Positions 51,213 through 52,912 of a DNA stretch of 52,912 bases are shown here, piece by piece. Below the pieces are notes generated by a model. The model did no database searches. It had not been told where the DNA came from and worked only from the letters and a program-made list of their open reading frames with translations. Each line of letters opens with the position of its first letter. Position 1 is the stretch's first letter. This DNA is from an uncultured Bacteroidales bacterium. Its GTDB lineage: Bacteria; Bacteroidota; Bacteroidia; Bacteroidales; UBA932. Location: assembly GCA_945874155.1 (NCBI GenBank), contig CAMCFO010000016.1, positions 1 to 52,912 of the forward strand, in the 5' to 3' direction. The position numbers and the translations under genes are program-made.

Positions 51213-52175
51213 ATGGAATATTCAAAGGATTTGTCCATTGTCATATCACTTTACAACGAAGAAGACTCTCTTGAAGAACTGGTCCGCTGGATCCATTCAT
51301 CCCTGGACAACAGCGGATTGAGCTTTGAAATAATAATGACTGACGACGGGAGTACGGATGGTTCCTGGAAAGTCATCTCACGCTTGGCTTCGGAGGACAA
51401 ATGCATCAGAGGCATATCGTTCAGAAGGAATTACGGTAAATCTGCCGCATTGTTTTGCGGATTCAAAGCAGCTGAAGGAAGGGTGGTCGTGACTATGGAT
51501 GCAGACCTGCAGGACTCTCCGGAGGAAATACCTGAACTCTACAGAATGATAGTGGAGGACGATTGGGACATAGTTTCAGGGTGGAAACAGCATCGTCAGG
51601 ACAATAAGCTCACGAAAAATTTGCCATCAAAACTGTACAATGCAACGGCGAGAAAAATTACCGGGCTGAAACTGCACGATATGAACTGCGGCCTCAAGGC
51701 ATATAAGAATGAAGTTGTAAAGAGCATTGAGGTCTATGGGGAAATGCACCGTTATATCCCTTACCTTGCCAAAAACGCCGGCTACTGCAGAATCACAGAA
51801 AAGCCTGTACACCACCAGAAAAGAAAATACGGAAAGAGCAAGTTCGGAGTCAACAGGTTCGTGAACGGTTTCCTGGACCTTCTGTCGCTGTGGTTCCTGA
51901 GCACCTTCGGCAAGAAGCCTATGCACTTTTTCGGTTTCACAGGACTTGTGACTTTCTTCCTTGGAGGAGTAATAACCCTGTGGGTGATAATTGAGAAACT
52001 TATCCAGCAGGCACATTACCAGGTGTTCAGACCCGTCACCGAACAACCTCTGTTCTACCTTGCACTGGTTTGCCTGATTCTCGGTGCCCAGATGTTCCTG
52101 ACCGGCTTCCTCGGCGAGATGATTTCCCGCAGCAACTCAGACCGCAACAGCTACAACATCCGCGAGGAAATCTGA
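51213..52175 (+). CDS. GT2-family polyprenyl-phosphate glycosyltransferase (DPM1/GtrB-like)
   Basis: A 320-residue protein. The GT-A fold starts SIVISLYNEEDSLEELV; DDGSTDGS and the metal-binding TMDADLQDSPEEIPEL follow. QKRKYGKSKFG is the motif seen in dolichyl/undecaprenyl-phosphate sugar transferases. Two C-terminal membrane segments (FFGFTGLVTFFLGGVITLWVII-type and FYLALVCLILGAQMFLTGFLG) place it at the inner membrane. It probably moves a sugar from a nucleotide donor onto undecaprenyl phosphate. The ATG at 51213 follows the previous stop by ten bases. Confidence 0.9.
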   Translation: MEYSKDLSIVISLYNEEDSLEELVRWIHSSLDNSGLSFEIIMTDDGSTDGSWKVISRLASEDKCIRGISFRRNYGKSAALFCGFKAAEGRVVVTMDADLQDSPEEIPELYRMIVEDDWDIVSGWKQHRQDNKLTKNLPSKLYNATARKITGLKLHDMNCGLKAYKNEVVKSIEVYGEMHRYIPYLAKNAGYCRITEKPVHHQKRKYGKSKFGVNRFVNGFLDLLSLWFLSTFGKKPMHFFGFTGLVTFFLGGVITLWVIIEKLIQQAHYQVFRPVTEQPLFYLALVCLILGAQMFLTGFLGEMISRSNSDRNSYNIREEI

Positions 52176-52194
52176 ACTGCCAGGATTGCAACCA

Positions 52195-52743
52195 TCAGCA
52201 ATGATGAGACTTGCGAAACTTGAGTAATGCATATAAAAGCGCCCGGCATCCGCGGAAAATATCGGAATAAGCCTGCTCAAAATTGCCTGTATACCAAGGA
52301 TCTGCCACATCCGGGACTTCATCAGGATTTGTGACAGTTTCGTAACCTGCAACTTCATCTTGCTCCATAACTGTATATTCCAGCAATTTGTGCACTTTGC
52401 TGCAGTCCCCGGTTATCCTTCGGATCAGACGCATATTTGAAGAATCCATCACGATTACGAGATCAGCATCATCGTACTCCTGTCTGGTTATCCTGTGAGC
52501 CCGGTGCCTCCCGAACGGAATCGAATGTCTTAAGAGTGTGTCAGCCGCATAAGGGTAAATTCCATTGCCTTCCTCCTCATAAGAAACCGCTGCTGAGCTG
52601 ATTTCAAATTCATCCTCGAGTCCCATTTCCGTAGCCAGATGCCTGAATATGAACTCCGCCATCGGAGACCTGCAAATATTACCGTGGCAGATGAATATCA
52701 CATTATATTTCTTATTGGTACTCAGATTATTATAATTGTCCAT
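52195..52743 (-). CDS. Low-molecular-weight protein tyrosine phosphatase
   Basis: A 182-residue protein. The P-loop CHGNICRSPMAE is near the N-terminus with nucleophile C19 and R25; the general-acid loop is VADPWYTGNFEQAY. The start at 52743 is used because the longer frame begins at a TTG within the -7 box. It would dephosphorylate tyrosine on proteins such as capsule or exopolysaccharide BY-kinases; no such kinase is in the window. It converges with the GT2 gene, 19 bases apart. Confidence 0.93.
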   Translation of the reverse strand: MDNYNNLSTNKKYNVIFICHGNICRSPMAEFIFRHLATEMGLEDEFEISSAAVSYEEEGNGIYPYAADTLLRHSIPFGRHRAHRITRQEYDDADLVIVMDSSNMRLIRRITGDCSKVHKLLEYTVMEQDEVAGYETVTNPDEVPDVADPWYTGNFEQAYSDIFRGCRALLYALLKFRKSHHC

Positions 52744-52788
52744 ATAATCTCGCTTTACCCTGATTATCAAAATTTTTCTATGCCACTG

Positions 52789-52796
52789 CAAAAATA
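52789..52796 (-). promoter_or_regulatory. Promoter -7 box of the tyrosine phosphatase gene
   Basis: Minus-strand TATTTTTG, exact TAnnTTTG, 46 bases before the ATG at 52743. No clear -33 box. Confidence 0.5.
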
Positions 52797-52813
52797 GCTA
52801 AAGTTTTTCTATG

Positions 52814-52904
52814 CTCGCTCAGGTATATTGGTTATATACCCGAGGCGAGTTCAACTTAATCGAGTAGGAGGAAAACGAAAGTTTTCTTCCTACTTTCGTT
52901 TTCC
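52814..52904. repeat. Hairpin cluster at the right edge
   Basis: First hairpin: GGTATAT (52822-52828) with ATATACC (52834-52840), plus outer CTCGC (52814-52818) with GCGAG (52845-52849). Then two mutually exclusive stems: TAGGAGGAAAAC (52865-52876) with 52881-52892 around a GAAA loop (12 bp, one wobble), or GGAAAACGAAAG (52870-52881) with CTTTCGTTTTCC (52893-52904), 12 bp perfect. No coding frame is evident. The element may run on past the window edge. Confidence 0.55.
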
Positions 52905-52912
52905 GACCTCTC

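Noticed and set aside
1..52912. CRISPR array, tRNA or rRNA genes
   Set aside because: I looked for regularly spaced repeats, T-loop-like motifs with cloverleaf arms and rRNA signatures and found none; a covariance search (for example tRNAscan-SE and Rfam) would settle it.

Overview
The window is a chromosomal segment of a Bacteroidota bacterium, almost certainly order Bacteroidales. The evidence is two SusC/SusD outer-membrane uptake systems, many lipoproteins with Bacteroidetes-style lipoboxes, a FimA-type (type V) fimbrial operon, and DUF4295/DUF4296/DUF3575-type families. Exact or near copies of the Bacteroidetes -7 box TAnnTTTG stand before many genes, while Shine-Dalgarno sequences are weak almost everywhere. 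By eye the GC content is near one half. An uncultured gut lineage is plausible, but I cannot fix the family. I saw no tRNA, rRNA, CRISPR array or intact insertion sequence.

Layout. 1-219: decayed tail of an Rpn/PD-(D/E)XK-type protein. 283-7878 (minus): a sugar-porter MFS gene, susC, susD and susE/F-like genes forming a Sus-like operon for a starch-type glucan, with no glycoside hydrolase inside it. 8102-10313 (plus): a LytS-type histidine kinase and a LytTR response regulator, divergent from the Sus operon. 10315-18954 (minus): a second susC-susD pair followed by a lipoprotein and a secreted M16 zinc peptidase, which reads as a peptide-uptake locus. 19116-24527 (minus): malQ, an organophosphate-antiporter-family MFS transporter, a CYTH protein and rsgA. 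24624-26889 (plus): a prenyl diphosphate synthase and a U32 peptidase family protein. 26896-31578 (minus): an S41 processing protease, a ResB/CcsA cytochrome c maturation pair and a tri-haem cytochrome c peroxidase. 31720-33053 (plus): rdgB-recO. 33060-38931 (minus): a five-gene fimbrial operon that starts with an HExxH metallopeptidase lipoprotein. 39167-44957 (minus): ftsY, pheT, a DUF4296 lipoprotein, a radical SAM gene and deoC, ending in a clear terminator. 45109-50453 (minus): thrS-infC-rpmI-rplT-lepB, then bL28-bL33-DUF4295 with their own promoter and terminator. 50570-52175 (plus): a DUF4199-like membrane protein and a GT2 glycosyltransferase. 52195-52743 (minus): a low-molecular-weight protein tyrosine phosphatase.

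How the genes work together. The first Sus operon would bind and import oligoglucan; the MFS porter would carry it across the inner membrane, and the nearby MalQ would rearrange maltodextrin in the cytoplasm. The second SusCD system is joined to an exported oligopeptidase rather than to carbohydrate enzymes. The fimbrial operon carries major pilin, anchor, an OmpA/TPR lipoprotein, a DUF3575 outer-membrane protein and a protease that could serve pilin maturation. The translation cluster keeps the classical thrS-infC-rpmI-rplT order, and infC appears to start at ATC behind a perfect Shine-Dalgarno, as expected for IF3 autocontrol.

Most interesting non-genic signals: a repeat-like block between the second susD and its lipoprotein gene; a nested palindrome at the 5' end of the second SusCD transcript; a 9-bp direct repeat over the Sus promoter next to the LytTR regulator; a hairpin between pilin and anchor genes; an inverted-repeat-rich stretch after deoC; and two mutually exclusive hairpins at the right edge.
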